The translations under genes were made by a program, and so were the position numbers. DNA of 64,000 nucleotides from Paraburkholderia guartelaensis (GTDB lineage: Bacteria; Pseudomonadota; Gammaproteobacteria; Burkholderiales; Burkholderiaceae): the NCBI RefSeq assembly GCF_004353905.1, contig NZ_SMOD01000042.1, positions 1 through 64,000 on the forward strand. Reading direction: 5' to 3'. Below are positions 42,555-52,043 of this stretch, in pieces. Below the pieces are notes generated by a model. It did not search any database. It was not told the DNA's origin and saw only the letters and a list, made by a program, of their open reading frames with translations. Numbering within the stretch: the stretch's first letter is position 1; every line of letters starts with the position of its first letter.

Positions 42555-43870
42555 GACGCGCCTCCGTCGAGATGACGCAACGCCTTGGCGAAGAAATCGG
42601 TCGAGCCGAAGTTGCCGGATTTCAGCGCGAGCGCGAGCGGTTCCGAATCGGTTGCTGTCGCAACGGTGGCCGGCACGCCCGGATCGATTTGCCCGCCGAT
42701 CCGCAGCGTGCGCACGTCGAGCGCCTGCACCACCGCGCCAGATGTCTCGCCGCCCGCCACCACGAACTTGCGCACGCCGCGCTCGCGCAAGCCGCGCGCG
42801 AGCGCGGCCAGCGTTGACTCGACCAGATGCCCCGCCTGATTGACGCCGAGTTCGCGCTGCACCGCTTTGACTTCGTCGGGCGTTGTGGTGGCGTAGATCA
42901 GCACCGGCTCGGCGCGTTCGAGGTAGGGCTGAGCAAAGGCCAGTGCGTGCTCGACCACCGCTTCGCCGCGCGCCGCAGCGAGCGGGTCGACGCGAAACGC
43001 GGGCCGTGTCTCGCGCCATGTCGCTACCTGGGCGTTGGTCGCCTTCGACGCGCTACCGGCCAGCACTGCCGACAAGCCTTCCACGGGCGGCAACTGGGCA
43101 GCGTCGGCATGGTCGTCGAGCAGCCCCGCATCGCGGAAATTGCCCGGCAAGCCTAGGGCGATGCCCGAACCGCCCGTAATCAGTGGGAACTCGGCGCACG
43201 CGGCGCCGAGCGTGTGGAGGTCGGCGTCGGACACTGCGTCGGCGATTGCTATGCGCACGCCGTCGTTGCGCAACGCGTCGAACGCCGCACGCACGCTCCA
43301 TACGCCATTGGCCACCGCGCCATATCGCACCAGCCCGACTTTCGACCGGGTCTGACGTTGCAGCACCCGCAAAAGATTCGCGTCGCGCATTGGCGTGAGC
43401 GGATGATTTTCCATCCCCGACTCGTTGAGCAGCACGTCGCCGACGAACAGATGGCCGCGAAAGATCGTGCGGCCGTTCTCGGGAAATGCTGGGCAAGCGA
43501 TCGTAAAGGTGCTCTGGTTAGCGCCGTCGGCGCTCAGCGCATCGAGCAGCGCATCCGTCACCTGGCCGATATTGCCCCCATCGGTCGAATCGAACGTCGA
43601 ACAGTACTTGAAGAAGAACTGGCGGCAGCCTTGCGCGCGCAGCCAGTCGAGCGCGGCGAGCGATTGCACGACCGCGTCGGCGGCCGCAATCGTGCGCGAC
43701 TTCAGCGCGACCACCAGCGCGTCGGCTTCGATCGTTTCGTTGGATACAGGCACGCCGATCGTCTGCACCGTGCGCATGCCGCCGCGTACCAGCATGTTAG
43801 CGAGATCGGTCGCGCCGGTGAAGTCGTCGGCGATGCAGCCGAGCAGCGCGCGTTTCTTGGTAGCCGTCAT
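42551..43870 (-). CDS. otnK: 3-oxo-tetronate kinase (four-carbon acid sugar kinase)
   Basis: A 439-residue kinase with the two-domain DUF1537 fold. N-terminal LLGCIADDFTGATDLANMLVRGG and FFFKYCSTFDSTDGGNIG are hallmark sequences; the C-terminal nucleotide-binding domain has VVAGGETSGAVVQAL and GNFGSTDFF. It phosphorylates the 3-oxo acid made by LtnD from threonate. It lies 12 bp after the ltnD remnant and overlaps otnC, the normal ltnD-otnK-otnC order. Because ltnD is internally deleted, the pathway can work here only if a dehydrogenase is encoded elsewhere. Confidence 0.93.
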   Translation of the reverse strand: MTATKKRALLGCIADDFTGATDLANMLVRGGMRTVQTIGVPVSNETIEADALVVALKSRTIAAADAVVQSLAALDWLRAQGCRQFFFKYCSTFDSTDGGNIGQVTDALLDALSADGANQSTFTIACPAFPENGRTIFRGHLFVGDVLLNESGMENHPLTPMRDANLLRVLQRQTRSKVGLVRYGAVANGVWSVRAAFDALRNDGVRIAIADAVSDADLHTLGAACAEFPLITGGSGIALGLPGNFRDAGLLDDHADAAQLPPVEGLSAVLAGSASKATNAQVATWRETRPAFRVDPLAAARGEAVVEHALAFAQPYLERAEPVLIYATTTPDEVKAVQRELGVNQAGHLVESTLAALARGLRERGVRKFVVAGGETSGAVVQALDVRTLRIGGQIDPGVPATVATATDSEPLALALKSGNFGSTDFFAKALRHLDGGAS

Positions 43871-43882
43871 AGCATCTCCCGC

Positions 43883-44164
43883 TCATTTCGCCGCCGGCAC
43901 GTCGATGCCGGGAAAAATTCCGATCACTGAAGAAACGTCTGCGCCGCCGTGCCCGGCCGTCGATGCCATCATAAACATCTGATGCGTGGTCGCCGACAGT
44001 GGGAACGGGAATTTCGAGCGGCGCGCGGTATCGAGCACGAGGCCCAGGTCCTGGACGAAAATGTCGACCGCCGACACATGCACCCGAAAAACCGCGCGCA
44101 ACGACGAGCGCGCGATACCTACGCTCATTGCACCAAGACCGGTGACACCGATATTTCTGGACAT
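43883..44164 (-). pseudogene. ltnD: L-threonate dehydrogenase with large internal deletion
   Basis: The 93-codon frame starts at ATG 44164 with a good GGAGGA site and MSRNIGVTGLGAMSVGIA, the degenerate Rossmann motif of a beta-hydroxyacid dehydrogenase. After FRVHVSAVDIFVQDLGLVL it continues directly with the C-terminal end of LtnD (FPLSATTHQMFMMAS, FPGIDVP). About 200 residues, including the catalytic lysine helix, are missing without loss of frame. The product cannot be a working dehydrogenase. Position immediately before otnK identifies it. Confidence 0.8.
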
Positions 44165-44253
44165 GCTTGTCCTCCACGAATTCGTTATGAGTTGTTGCGC
44201 CCGACGAGCCCGTGAGTTCACCGGACACATCTGCGCGTTACCCGCTCGACCTC

Positions 44254-44740
44254 AGTAAATACCCGCCTCCGCGTGCCGCCGCGGGGCGTTGTCCGTATGT
44301 GTTACGCCGCATTGCGCGCTGACATCGGATCGCGCGCGAATCGCGGCGGCGATGGCCACGTCTACGCACACCTGGCAAGAGAAGTCCCCGAGCAACGCTT
44401 CGTTGCGACGCGTGACGACCGTGCAGGTTTCCATGTAGTGGTTCAGGAACGTGAGCGTCTTGAGCAAACATGGATTCGCGGTGGCCGCCGGGATGGCGCG
44501 ATGGTACGCGACGCCGTCCTCGCCATCGGCAACGCCGGTTCGATTCGGGCGAGCGCCGCGTCGATCGACGTGATGTCGGCAACGCTGAGGCGCATCGCGG
44601 CTTTCCACACCGCCTCCGCCGCGAGCGCGCGACCAAGCGCGAGGATTTGAACCGCCGAGTCGGGCTCGTCCCCTCCGCGGAGTCAATCCGCATGCAGTGC
44701 ACGTTCGCGCTTGCAGCGCTCCGGACCTTTGCCGTTGCAA
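44254..44740 (-). pseudogene. FCD-domain (FadR/GntR) regulator remnant, frameshifted
   Basis: In shifting minus-strand frames one can read ALGRALAAEAVWKAAMRL, SVADITSIDAALARIEPAL, YHRAIPAATANPCLLKTL, FLNHYMETCTVVTRRNE and TDNAPRRHAEAGIY, the ordered motifs of an FCD effector domain. At least two frame changes are needed, and no N-terminal HTH is visible. It lies just upstream of the ltnD remnant, where GntR/FadR regulators of threonate genes usually sit. Dead gene. Confidence 0.6.
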
Positions 44741-44769
44741 ATAGCTATACGTCGTAACTGTTCGTCAAC

Positions 44770-45084
44770 CTACAAAATGACATAGATTTTGCGCATCGTC
44801 TCTCGTCTCTCCGACGCACCTTCCGTGTCCCTCTCGAGGAAAAGCGTATCACCACCAGCGAAGTGAATCGTGTCCTCCCATCCGGCGTAGAGCGCGCGCG
44901 ACCGGCGAGAATATGCATGACTTCCACTTGCCCAGCTGCACGCCGGTAGATGCCAGCCGTGTACCAAAACACGCCTGTATCGATCGCGTCGCGGCGAGGA
45001 TCAGGCGCTGTACGCCGACGCCTTGACGGAAGTCGTTCCGGGCAATTCCACCGCGCCCCAGTCGCTGAGTCGCGTTAACGCCAT
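44770..45084 (-). pseudogene. Cupin (DUF861-like) gene, frameshifted
   Basis: From ATG 45084: MALTRLSDWGAVELPG, then in another frame DAIDTGVFWYTAGIYRR and VEVMHILAGRARSTPDG, then in a third frame IHFAGGDTLFLERDTEG and RETMRKIYVIL. In order these are the strands of a single DUF861-type cupin (family pattern GVWExTPGxFRR ... HILxGRAxFTPDGGEPI ... ETLRKxYVIL). At least two frameshifts and a stop make it a pseudogene. It directly follows the AspA-like gene at 45143-46120 and may have belonged to that operon. Confidence 0.65.
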
Positions 45085-45142
45085 GCTTTGCTTTACCTGC
45101 TGTATTTCCGGTGTTGGGTTACTCGAGACGATAGGTAAAGGA

Positions 45143-46120
45143 TCACTGCGAAGCCGCGGTGCCCTGCTCGATCTTGCCGAGCCGCGCGACCGTCACGCCA
45201 GGGCGCAATTGCCTGAGCGAGGGCATGACGAGGACGCAATGATCGTAAGGCGTGCGCACCGGCTCGCCGTTCGACCAGCCGATCACGCTGCCTGCGTTCT
45301 CGAACACTTCGAGACCGGTGTAGTCGCCCGCAAACTTGAAGTCGACGCTGTCGGCGACAACCGCCTCGGTCACCCGCACAACGCGCATTTCGTCGGGCAG
45401 CGGGACAAACCATTGTTGCGGTAAGTCTTCTGCATCGACCACGCCCGAGAGCGTAAGGAAGCGCGCGGTAACGTCGCGTGCGACGGCAACGGCGCTCGCT
45501 TCCCAATGCTGGCCGCATTCGATCAGCAAGGCGTTCTTCTCGCTACCGGGGTCTCCGAATTCTCCGTAGTCGCGCATACGACGGCCTTCGCGGTGGCCTT
45601 CGTCGCATATCACGGTGGCGGGCGCGCCGAGTTTCAACGACAGTTCGACACCCTTGTCGAGTAGCCCTGCGACGATGAGCGGCGCACTTTTTTCGTGCAT
45701 CGAATGCAGGTCGAGGAGCAGATCGACCGTATCGATTACCGGACGCATCTGGCGGGCTCTTTCCAGTTCGATCGAGGTTCTCGATCTATCGTCCAGCACC
45801 GCACGCGTCCACACGCGGTTGAAATCCTCGGCGACGAAACGTGCGGCATCAGGCTTTGCCGCATCGAATCGCCGGTAGGCCGCAACATTCGCGAAGGCGA
45901 GCGTAAGACGCCCACGACGCGGCCGCAACTTCGCGCGCAGCAGCTCATCGACCACGATCGCGCCGCACACTTCGTTGCCATGGGTGAGTGCATTGATCAT
46001 CACATGCGCTCCGGGCACGCCCGAGCCAAAGGTATGCAGGTAGGGAATGCCGGTCCCGCTGCGTTCGTGCATCGAGATATCGGGGAATACGACTTCGATC
46101 GGATAGGGGTGCGTGTTCAT
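45143..46120 (-). CDS. Succinylglutamate desuccinylase/aspartoacylase-family hydrolase
   Basis: A 325-residue M14-like zinc hydrolase. Zinc ligands are seen in ALTHGNEVCG (His, Glu) and LLDLHSMHEK (His); NRVW and the later YGEFGDPGSEKNALLIECGQHW complete the active site. The family cleaves N-acyl amino acids (AstE, aspartoacylase, DoeB/EutE). Its ATG overlaps the stop of the semialdehyde dehydrogenase gene by 4 bases. Together with semialdehyde dehydrogenase and aminotransferase genes it recalls ectoine/N-acetyl-diaminobutyrate breakdown, but the sequence is not obviously DoeB and no ectoine hydrolase gene is present. Substrate unknown, probably an N-acyl amino acid. Confidence 0.82.
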   Translation of the reverse strand: MNTHPYPIEVVFPDISMHERSGTGIPYLHTFGSGVPGAHVMINALTHGNEVCGAIVVDELLRAKLRPRRGRLTLAFANVAAYRRFDAAKPDAARFVAEDFNRVWTRAVLDDRSRTSIELERARQMRPVIDTVDLLLDLHSMHEKSAPLIVAGLLDKGVELSLKLGAPATVICDEGHREGRRMRDYGEFGDPGSEKNALLIECGQHWEASAVAVARDVTARFLTLSGVVDAEDLPQQWFVPLPDEMRVVRVTEAVVADSVDFKFAGDYTGLEVFENAGSVIGWSNGEPVRTPYDHCVLVMPSLRQLRPGVTVARLGKIEQGTAASQ

Positions 46121-47589
46121 TCAAGACCACCCTGACAGCGATATTTGATCGACAGGTAGTCGTCGAGCCCGTACTTCGACCCTTCGCGGCCATAACCCGA
46201 TTCTTTCACACCGCCGAACGGCGCGGCCTCGCTCGCGAGCGCGCCCTCGTTGATGCCGACGATGCCGGCTTCAAGTCGCTGCGCGACGCGATCGATGCGG
46301 CGCATGTCCTCGCTATAGAAATAAGAGGCGAGGCCAAACGGCGTGTCGTTGGCGGCGCCGATGGCTTCGTCCTCGGTCTCGAAGCGGAAAAGCGGAACCA
46401 CCGGCCCAAACGTCTCCTCGCAGCTGAGCTGCATCTGCGCGTTTGCGTCCGCGAGCACGGTAGGCGCGTAGTAGTTCGGGCCGAGTTCTGTGAGTCGCCT
46501 GCCGCCGGTTAACACCCGCGCGCCGCGGTTCACGGCGTCGTCGACGTGATGGGCGATCTTGTCGATGGCACGCGCGTTGATCATCGGGCCGATCTGCGCG
46601 GCCGGATCGGTGGCGGGCGCAACTTTCAGGGCCGCCACGCGCGTGGTAAGCAGGTCCGCGAACTTCTCGTACACGCCCGATTGCACGTAAACGCGATTCG
46701 GACACACGCAGGTCTGTCCGCCATTGCGGAACTTGGCCGCCATAAGACCGGCTGCGGCCGCGTCGAGGTCGGCGTCGTCGAAGACGATGAACGGCGCATT
46801 GCCGCCGAGTTCGAGCGAGAGCTTCTTGAGCGTGTCTGACGACTCGCGTGCCAGATACTTGCCGACCACCGTCGAGCCGGTGAAAGTGATCTTGTGCACG
46901 CGGCTATCGGCGAGCCAGTCGGCCACGGCGGGCACGGTATTCTCTCGCGACGCCGTGATCAGGTTCAGCACGCCCGCCGGCACCCCAGCCTCATGGGCGA
47001 GCAGCACGAGCGCGAGCGCCGTGAGCGGCGTGTCTTCGGCCGGCTTGCCGACGACGGTGCAGCCCACCGCCAGCGCGGGCGCGATCTTGCGTGCGATCAT
47101 CGCGAGCGGGAAGTTCCAGGGCGTGATCGCCGCGACAATACCCACGGGCTCTTTCACCGCCGTCATGCGCTTGCCGCGCTGCTGGTTCGGAATGATGTCG
47201 CCGTAGACCCGCGTTGCTTCGGCGGCGAACCATGCAACATAAGACGCGCCGTACAGCACTTCGCCGCGGCCTTCCGCGAGCGGTTTGCCCTGTTCGAGCG
47301 AAATGAGTCGGCCGAGTTCGTCGGCATTCTCGATCATCAGGTCATGCCAGCGATGCAGTACCGCTGCGCGTTCCTTCGGCAGCGCGTCGCGCCATGCGGG
47401 GGAGGCCCGCGCGGCGGCGTCTGTCGCGACGCGCGCGTCGACGGGGCCGCTGTCGGCTACCTCGGCGATCTGTTCGCCGGTGGCCGGGTCGGTCACCGCA
47501 AAACGCTTGCCGCTTGCGGCGGGCATCCATCGACCGTCGATGAAGTTATCGGAGCGAACCAGATCGCTCAATGCGTACGTCTTACTCAT
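46117..47589 (-). CDS. gabD: NAD(P)-dependent succinate-semialdehyde dehydrogenase-type ALDH
   Basis: A 490-residue aldehyde dehydrogenase. ITPWNFPLAMIARKIAPAL (~155-173) binds the cofactor, catalytic base Glu260 in LELGGNAPF, nucleophile Cys294 in GGQTCVCPNR; the double-Cys TCVC is typical of GabD-type SSADHs. C-terminus FGGVKESGYGREGSKYGLDDYL also fits GabD. ATG 47589 has AAAGGAGC upstream and overlaps the preceding dehydrogenase gene by 8 bases. It would oxidise the semialdehyde produced by the aminotransferase encoded at 49553 to a dicarboxylate. Chain length of the substrate cannot be deduced. Confidence 0.9.
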   Translation of the reverse strand: MSKTYALSDLVRSDNFIDGRWMPAASGKRFAVTDPATGEQIAEVADSGPVDARVATDAAARASPAWRDALPKERAAVLHRWHDLMIENADELGRLISLEQGKPLAEGRGEVLYGASYVAWFAAEATRVYGDIIPNQQRGKRMTAVKEPVGIVAAITPWNFPLAMIARKIAPALAVGCTVVGKPAEDTPLTALALVLLAHEAGVPAGVLNLITASRENTVPAVADWLADSRVHKITFTGSTVVGKYLARESSDTLKKLSLELGGNAPFIVFDDADLDAAAAGLMAAKFRNGGQTCVCPNRVYVQSGVYEKFADLLTTRVAALKVAPATDPAAQIGPMINARAIDKIAHHVDDAVNRGARVLTGGRRLTELGPNYYAPTVLADANAQMQLSCEETFGPVVPLFRFETEDEAIGAANDTPFGLASYFYSEDMRRIDRVAQRLEAGIVGINEGALASEAAPFGGVKESGYGREGSKYGLDDYLSIKYRCQGGLE

Positions 47590-48691
47590 CAGAAGCTCCT
47601 TTGCAATGTCCGGCAAGCCGTGCGGTAACTGCCTCGCCTACTTCTGTCGTGTTCGCGCGCCCGCCGAGGTCGCCGGTGTGCGGCCCTTCCTTAAGCACGG
47701 CTTCGATCGCAGCGACCATCGCATCATGGGCTTCGCGCTCCGCGCCCTGACCATTGCCGAGGAAGTCGAGCATCATCGCCGCCGACCAGATCATCGCGAT
47801 CGGGTTGGCGATATTCTTACCGGCGATGTCCGGTGCCGATCCATGCACAGGCTCGAAGAGGGACGGGAACGCGCGGTCCGGATTCAGGTTGGCCGAGGGC
47901 GCGATGCCGATCGTGCCCGTACAGGCGGGGCCGAGATCCGAGAGGATGTCGCCGAACAGATTGGTCGCCACGACGACGTCGAAGCGGTCCGGCTGCAACA
48001 CGAAGCGCGCGCACAGGATGTCTATGTGCTGTTTGTCCCACGCCACGTCGGGATAGACCGCGGCCACTTCGGCGGCACGCGCGTCCCACCACGGCATGCT
48101 GATCGAGATGCCGTTGCTCTTGGTCGCCACCGTGATCTTCTTCTCGCGGCGCCGTGCGAGATCAAACGCGAACTTCAGCACGCGCTCCGAGCCCTTGCGC
48201 GTGAAGATCGACTGCTGCATCACGACTTCGCGCTCGGTGCCTTCGAACATCGTCCCGCCCACCGACGAGTACTCGCCCTCGGTGTTCTCGCGCACTATCA
48301 TGAAGTCGATGTCGCCCGGCTTGCGATCGGCGAGCGGCGACGGCACGCCGTCGAACAGACGCGCGGGACGCAGATTGATGTACTGGTCGAAATCCCGGCG
48401 GAACTTCAGCAGCGAGCCCCACAGCGAGATGTGATCGGGCACGGTGTCCGGCCAGCCGGCTGCGCCAAACAGGATCGCATCGGCGTTCGCGAGTTGCGCC
48501 TTCCAGTCGTCAGGCATCATCTGGCCGTGCTGTGCGTAGTAGTCGCAGCTCGCCCATTCGATATGCGTGTATTCGAGCCCGATGCCAAAACGTTGGCTGA
48601 CGGCGTCGAGGGCGCGCAATGCTTCGGGCATTACTTCCTTGCCGATGCCGTCGCCGGGAATCACTGCGATACGGTATGGTTTGCGATTCAT
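47582..48691 (-). CDS. ttuC: Tartrate/D-malate dehydrogenase (isocitrate/isopropylmalate dehydrogenase family)
   Basis: A 369-residue NAD-dependent beta-decarboxylating dehydrogenase. YRIAVIPGDGIGKEVMPEALRAL (N-terminus), YINLRPARLFDGVPSPL and DFMIVRENTEGEYSSVGG identify the tartrate dehydrogenase/D-malate dehydrogenase (TtuC/DmlA) branch; the metal-binding Asp residues are in NLFGDILSDLG. It oxidises tartrate, D-malate or related 2-hydroxy acids with or without decarboxylation. ATG 48691 is chosen over an upstream frame extending to 48829, because the family begins at this point. First gene of the ttuC-gabD-aspA-like overlapping operon, facing away from the Lrp gene. Confidence 0.88.
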   Translation of the reverse strand: MNRKPYRIAVIPGDGIGKEVMPEALRALDAVSQRFGIGLEYTHIEWASCDYYAQHGQMMPDDWKAQLANADAILFGAAGWPDTVPDHISLWGSLLKFRRDFDQYINLRPARLFDGVPSPLADRKPGDIDFMIVRENTEGEYSSVGGTMFEGTEREVVMQQSIFTRKGSERVLKFAFDLARRREKKITVATKSNGISISMPWWDARAAEVAAVYPDVAWDKQHIDILCARFVLQPDRFDVVVATNLFGDILSDLGPACTGTIGIAPSANLNPDRAFPSLFEPVHGSAPDIAGKNIANPIAMIWSAAMMLDFLGNGQGAEREAHDAMVAAIEAVLKEGPHTGDLGGRANTTEVGEAVTARLAGHCKGASDE

Positions 48692-49010
48692 GCGAGGCTC
48701 CGCTTCAAGTCGCAAGAGATCAATTTCAACAAAGTCAGGTTCGCGCCTTCGATCAGCATTACTACGGATCTGCCGAAAGTCATTGCTTGTCGTGAATAGA
48801 GTGCCCAAGCGAGCCGATTTGCGCGCCATTCATTTTGTCGCCTACAAGGCGAGGGAACCGGGCAAGCGTCGGCTACCCGGCAGCTGCACGCCGAGGCACG
48901 CCCTTCGCGAAAGACTGAGGCATGAGCGGTATTGCCGTGCGGCTCGCACGGTCTGTGAGGAATGACGCGGGGTTTCGCAAGGACAGCGCCAGTGGCCCGA
49001 ACTATACGCC
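48692..49010. other. Intergenic region, promoter of the ttuC operon
   Basis: About 320 bp between the Lrp gene end and the ttuC start, same strand. No gene seen. CCGGG...CCCGG at ~48857-48880 could be a weak terminator for the Lrp gene. It must hold the ttuC promoter but I cannot define it. Confidence 0.45.
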
Positions 49011-49508
49011 TTACCGATCTTCGCGCGAAAAGAGCGTCTCGAGCGGGTAGACCGTCTTCACGAACGGCGACTTGATGACCAGGTAGCTGAAGTACTTCTC
49101 GATGCCAATATCGCGCTCTAGCAGTTCTTCGATAACGCTCTGATAATGACTGACGCTGCGCGTCATGAACTTGAGCAGGTAATCGTATCCGCCGCTCACA
49201 AGATGGCATTCGACGATCTCGTCGACATTGCGGATTGCCGCCACGAATTCGATGAAGTCCTCGCGATGATGGTCCGTCAATGTGACCTCGGTGAACACCA
49301 CCTGCACGTCGCCGAGCTTTTCCAGCTGGATCCGCGCGCCATATCCAACGATATAACCCGCTTGCTCCAGCCGCCTCACTCGAATGAGGCACGGACTCGG
49401 CGATAGACCCACCGCGTCGGCAAGCTCGACGTTGGTGATACGGCCGCTCTTTTGCAGTTGCGAAAGTATCCGTAAATCGAGGCGATCGAGCTTGCAGCCG
49501 GTGCTCAT
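49011..49508 (-). CDS. Lrp/AsnC-family regulator
   Basis: A 165-residue feast/famine regulator. N-terminal HTH (LDLRILSQLQKSGRIT, NVELADAVGLSPSPCLIRVRRLEQAG) and C-terminal RAM domain (VVFTEVTLTDHHREDF, IVECHLVSGGYDYLLKF). SPSPCLIRV and GYDYLLKF are shared with DoeX-like and BkdR-like Lrp proteins that sense amino acids and control their breakdown. ATG 49508 starts exactly before the conserved KLDRLDLRIL. It lies 44 bp after the aminotransferase gene. The motif TATGCCGCAT just upstream (49521-49530) resembles sites before the aminotransferase gene and in the 52926-53150 divergent promoter, so it may autoregulate and control the whole 45-54 kb set. Confidence 0.9.
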   Translation of the reverse strand: MSTGCKLDRLDLRILSQLQKSGRITNVELADAVGLSPSPCLIRVRRLEQAGYIVGYGARIQLEKLGDVQVVFTEVTLTDHHREDFIEFVAAIRNVDEIVECHLVSGGYDYLLKFMTRSVSHYQSVIEELLERDIGIEKYFSYLVIKSPFVKTVYPLETLFSREDR

Positions 49509-49520
49509 GGTGATGGTCTC

Positions 49521-49530
49521 TATGCCGCAT
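49521..49530. promoter_or_regulatory. Recurring TGCCGCAT motif (possible Lrp site)
   Basis: TATGCCGCAT before the Lrp gene. Related forms: ATGCCGCG at 51057-51064, ATGCGGCAT at 52970-52978, TTGCGGCATTCAA at 53028-53040. All four lie in promoter regions of the same gene set. Chance recurrence in GC-rich DNA is possible. Confidence 0.35.
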
Positions 49531-49552
49531 TTTGAAGTTGTTCCCGATCTTA

Positions 49553-50962
49553 TCACGCAACCGTGCGGGTCGCGGCCGCGGGGCGGGATCGCAATGCGGC
49601 ACGCACGTCGGGTTGCTCGAGCACGTCGTCGAGCGTTCTCTCGAGGCGCTCGAACATCAGTTCGAAATCGCTTTCCGAATAGCAAAGCGCAGGTGCAAAG
49701 CCAAGCACGTTGTCGCCGAACGCGCGCAACACCAGCCGGTTCTTATAGGCGGCAGCCGCGACCCGGTCAGGCAGGCAGAGGGACGGATCAAAGCCCTGCT
49801 TCGTCCCCTTATCCGACACGAGTTCGAGCGCGCCCAGCAGCCCGCGGTGACGCGAATCGCCGACGAGCGGATGCGCGAGCAGTGCGTCGAGCCCCTGTGC
49901 GAAGCGCGGAGCCAGTGCCACGCCGTTGGCGAGCAGGCCGCCCTCGCGGTAGAGCCGTATTACTTCCAGGCCGATCGCGGCGCTCACCGGATGTGCGGAA
50001 TAGGTATGGCCGTGGCCGATCGCCGCCGACGCATCGCCGCCATCCGCGATGCCCTGGTACACAGCATCGGACATCAGCACCGCGCCCATTGGCGCATAGC
50101 CGGCGGTGAGACCTTTCGCGACTGTCATCAGGTCAGGCTCGACGTCTTCGGCTTCGCACGCGAACAACGGGCCGGTTCGCCCAAACCCGGTGATGACCTC
50201 GTCGGCGACGAACAGAATGTCGAGCTTGCGGCACGCTTCGCGCATCGCCTTGAGCCAGCCGACGGGCGGCACGATCACCCCGCCGGAGCCCTGGATCGGC
50301 TCGCAGAAGAACGCCGCGACGTTCTCGGCGCCGAGCGCTGCAACCTTCGCTTCCAGGGCGGCGACTGACGCGGCGATCAGCGCGGCGTCATCCTTGAACG
50401 TATTGCGGTACGCATAGGGCGACGGGATGTGATGCTGATTCGGCAGCGGCATATCGAAGTTCCGATGGAACACCGGCAGCGCAGTCAAGCCCGCACCGAT
50501 CGACGATGAGCCGTGATAGCCGCGCTTGAGCGCGATGATGTGCTTCTTCGATGCACGGCCTGTCGCATTGAAGTAGTGAGTGATGAAGCGCAGCGCGGAA
50601 TCGACGGCGTCGGAGCCACCCAGCGTGAAATACACGTGCTGCAGCGAAGCAGGCGACAGTTCGACGAGCTTGGCGGCCAACTCAATTGCAGGCCTGGAGC
50701 CGAAGTGAAAGTATCCGGTCGCATAGGGCAGGCGCGCCATCTGCTCGTTGGCGGCTCTCACGATGCTTTCCTGCCCATAACCGACGTTCACACACCACAG
50801 ACCTGAGAACGCATCGAGCAGTTCGTTACCCTGAATATCATGCAGGAACACGCCGTGCGCAGAATCGAGGATGGTTACGCCACGCGCTTCGTGCGCGCGA
50901 TAGCTGACTACCGGGTGGATCAGATGCTTGCGGTCAGCGTCGATGAGTGATTGAATCGGCAT
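49553..50962 (-). CDS. Class III omega-aminotransferase
   Basis: A 469-residue fold-type I transaminase. GLWCVNVGYGQESIV (~54-68), YFTLGGSDAVDSALRF, RGYHGSSSIGAG, FFCEPIQGSGGVIVPP, ADEVITGFGRTG (Asp254) and Lys283 in TVAKGLTAGYAPMGA. This is the omega-amino acid/putrescine/taurine aminotransferase group that gives semialdehydes. ATG 50962 is chosen because MPIQSLIDADRKHLIHP is the family N-terminus; an extension to 51019 is unlikely. The semialdehyde product would feed the ALDH genes at 46117 or 53151. Adjacent to the Lrp gene on the same strand. Confidence 0.9.
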   Translation of the reverse strand: MPIQSLIDADRKHLIHPVVSYRAHEARGVTILDSAHGVFLHDIQGNELLDAFSGLWCVNVGYGQESIVRAANEQMARLPYATGYFHFGSRPAIELAAKLVELSPASLQHVYFTLGGSDAVDSALRFITHYFNATGRASKKHIIALKRGYHGSSSIGAGLTALPVFHRNFDMPLPNQHHIPSPYAYRNTFKDDAALIAASVAALEAKVAALGAENVAAFFCEPIQGSGGVIVPPVGWLKAMREACRKLDILFVADEVITGFGRTGPLFACEAEDVEPDLMTVAKGLTAGYAPMGAVLMSDAVYQGIADGGDASAAIGHGHTYSAHPVSAAIGLEVIRLYREGGLLANGVALAPRFAQGLDALLAHPLVGDSRHRGLLGALELVSDKGTKQGFDPSLCLPDRVAAAAYKNRLVLRAFGDNVLGFAPALCYSESDFELMFERLERTLDDVLEQPDVRAALRSRPAAATRTVA

Positions 50963-51075
50963 GGTTGGTTCCGTTTTGGGGCGGGCTGTGGAGGATTCCA
51001 TCATACCGAGTGAGCGCATGTGAACGTGCTGCCAAAACGTCGCTATAAAAGCGCGGATGCCGCGTTTTATGATGC

Positions 51076-51100
51076 GCTCGCAGCATTTTCTGCTGCGAGC
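51076..51100. terminator. Perfect hairpin between the hydroxyacid dehydrogenase and aminotransferase genes
   Basis: GCTCGCAGCA (51076-51085) pairs with TGCTGCGAGC (51091-51100) around TTTTC. A 10-bp perfect stem located 13 bp after the dehydrogenase stop. No T run follows on the minus strand, so termination efficiency is uncertain. Confidence 0.5.
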
Positions 51101-51112
51101 GTGCTGGCGGAT

Positions 51113-52039
<927 letters not shown>

Positions 52040-52043
52040 CGCG

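Noticed and set aside
42551..43019. Upstream extension of the otnC frame to 43019
   Set aside because: The extension lies inside otnK in another frame and is Arg/Ala-rich; the GTG at 42554 with a 4-base overlap is the natural start.
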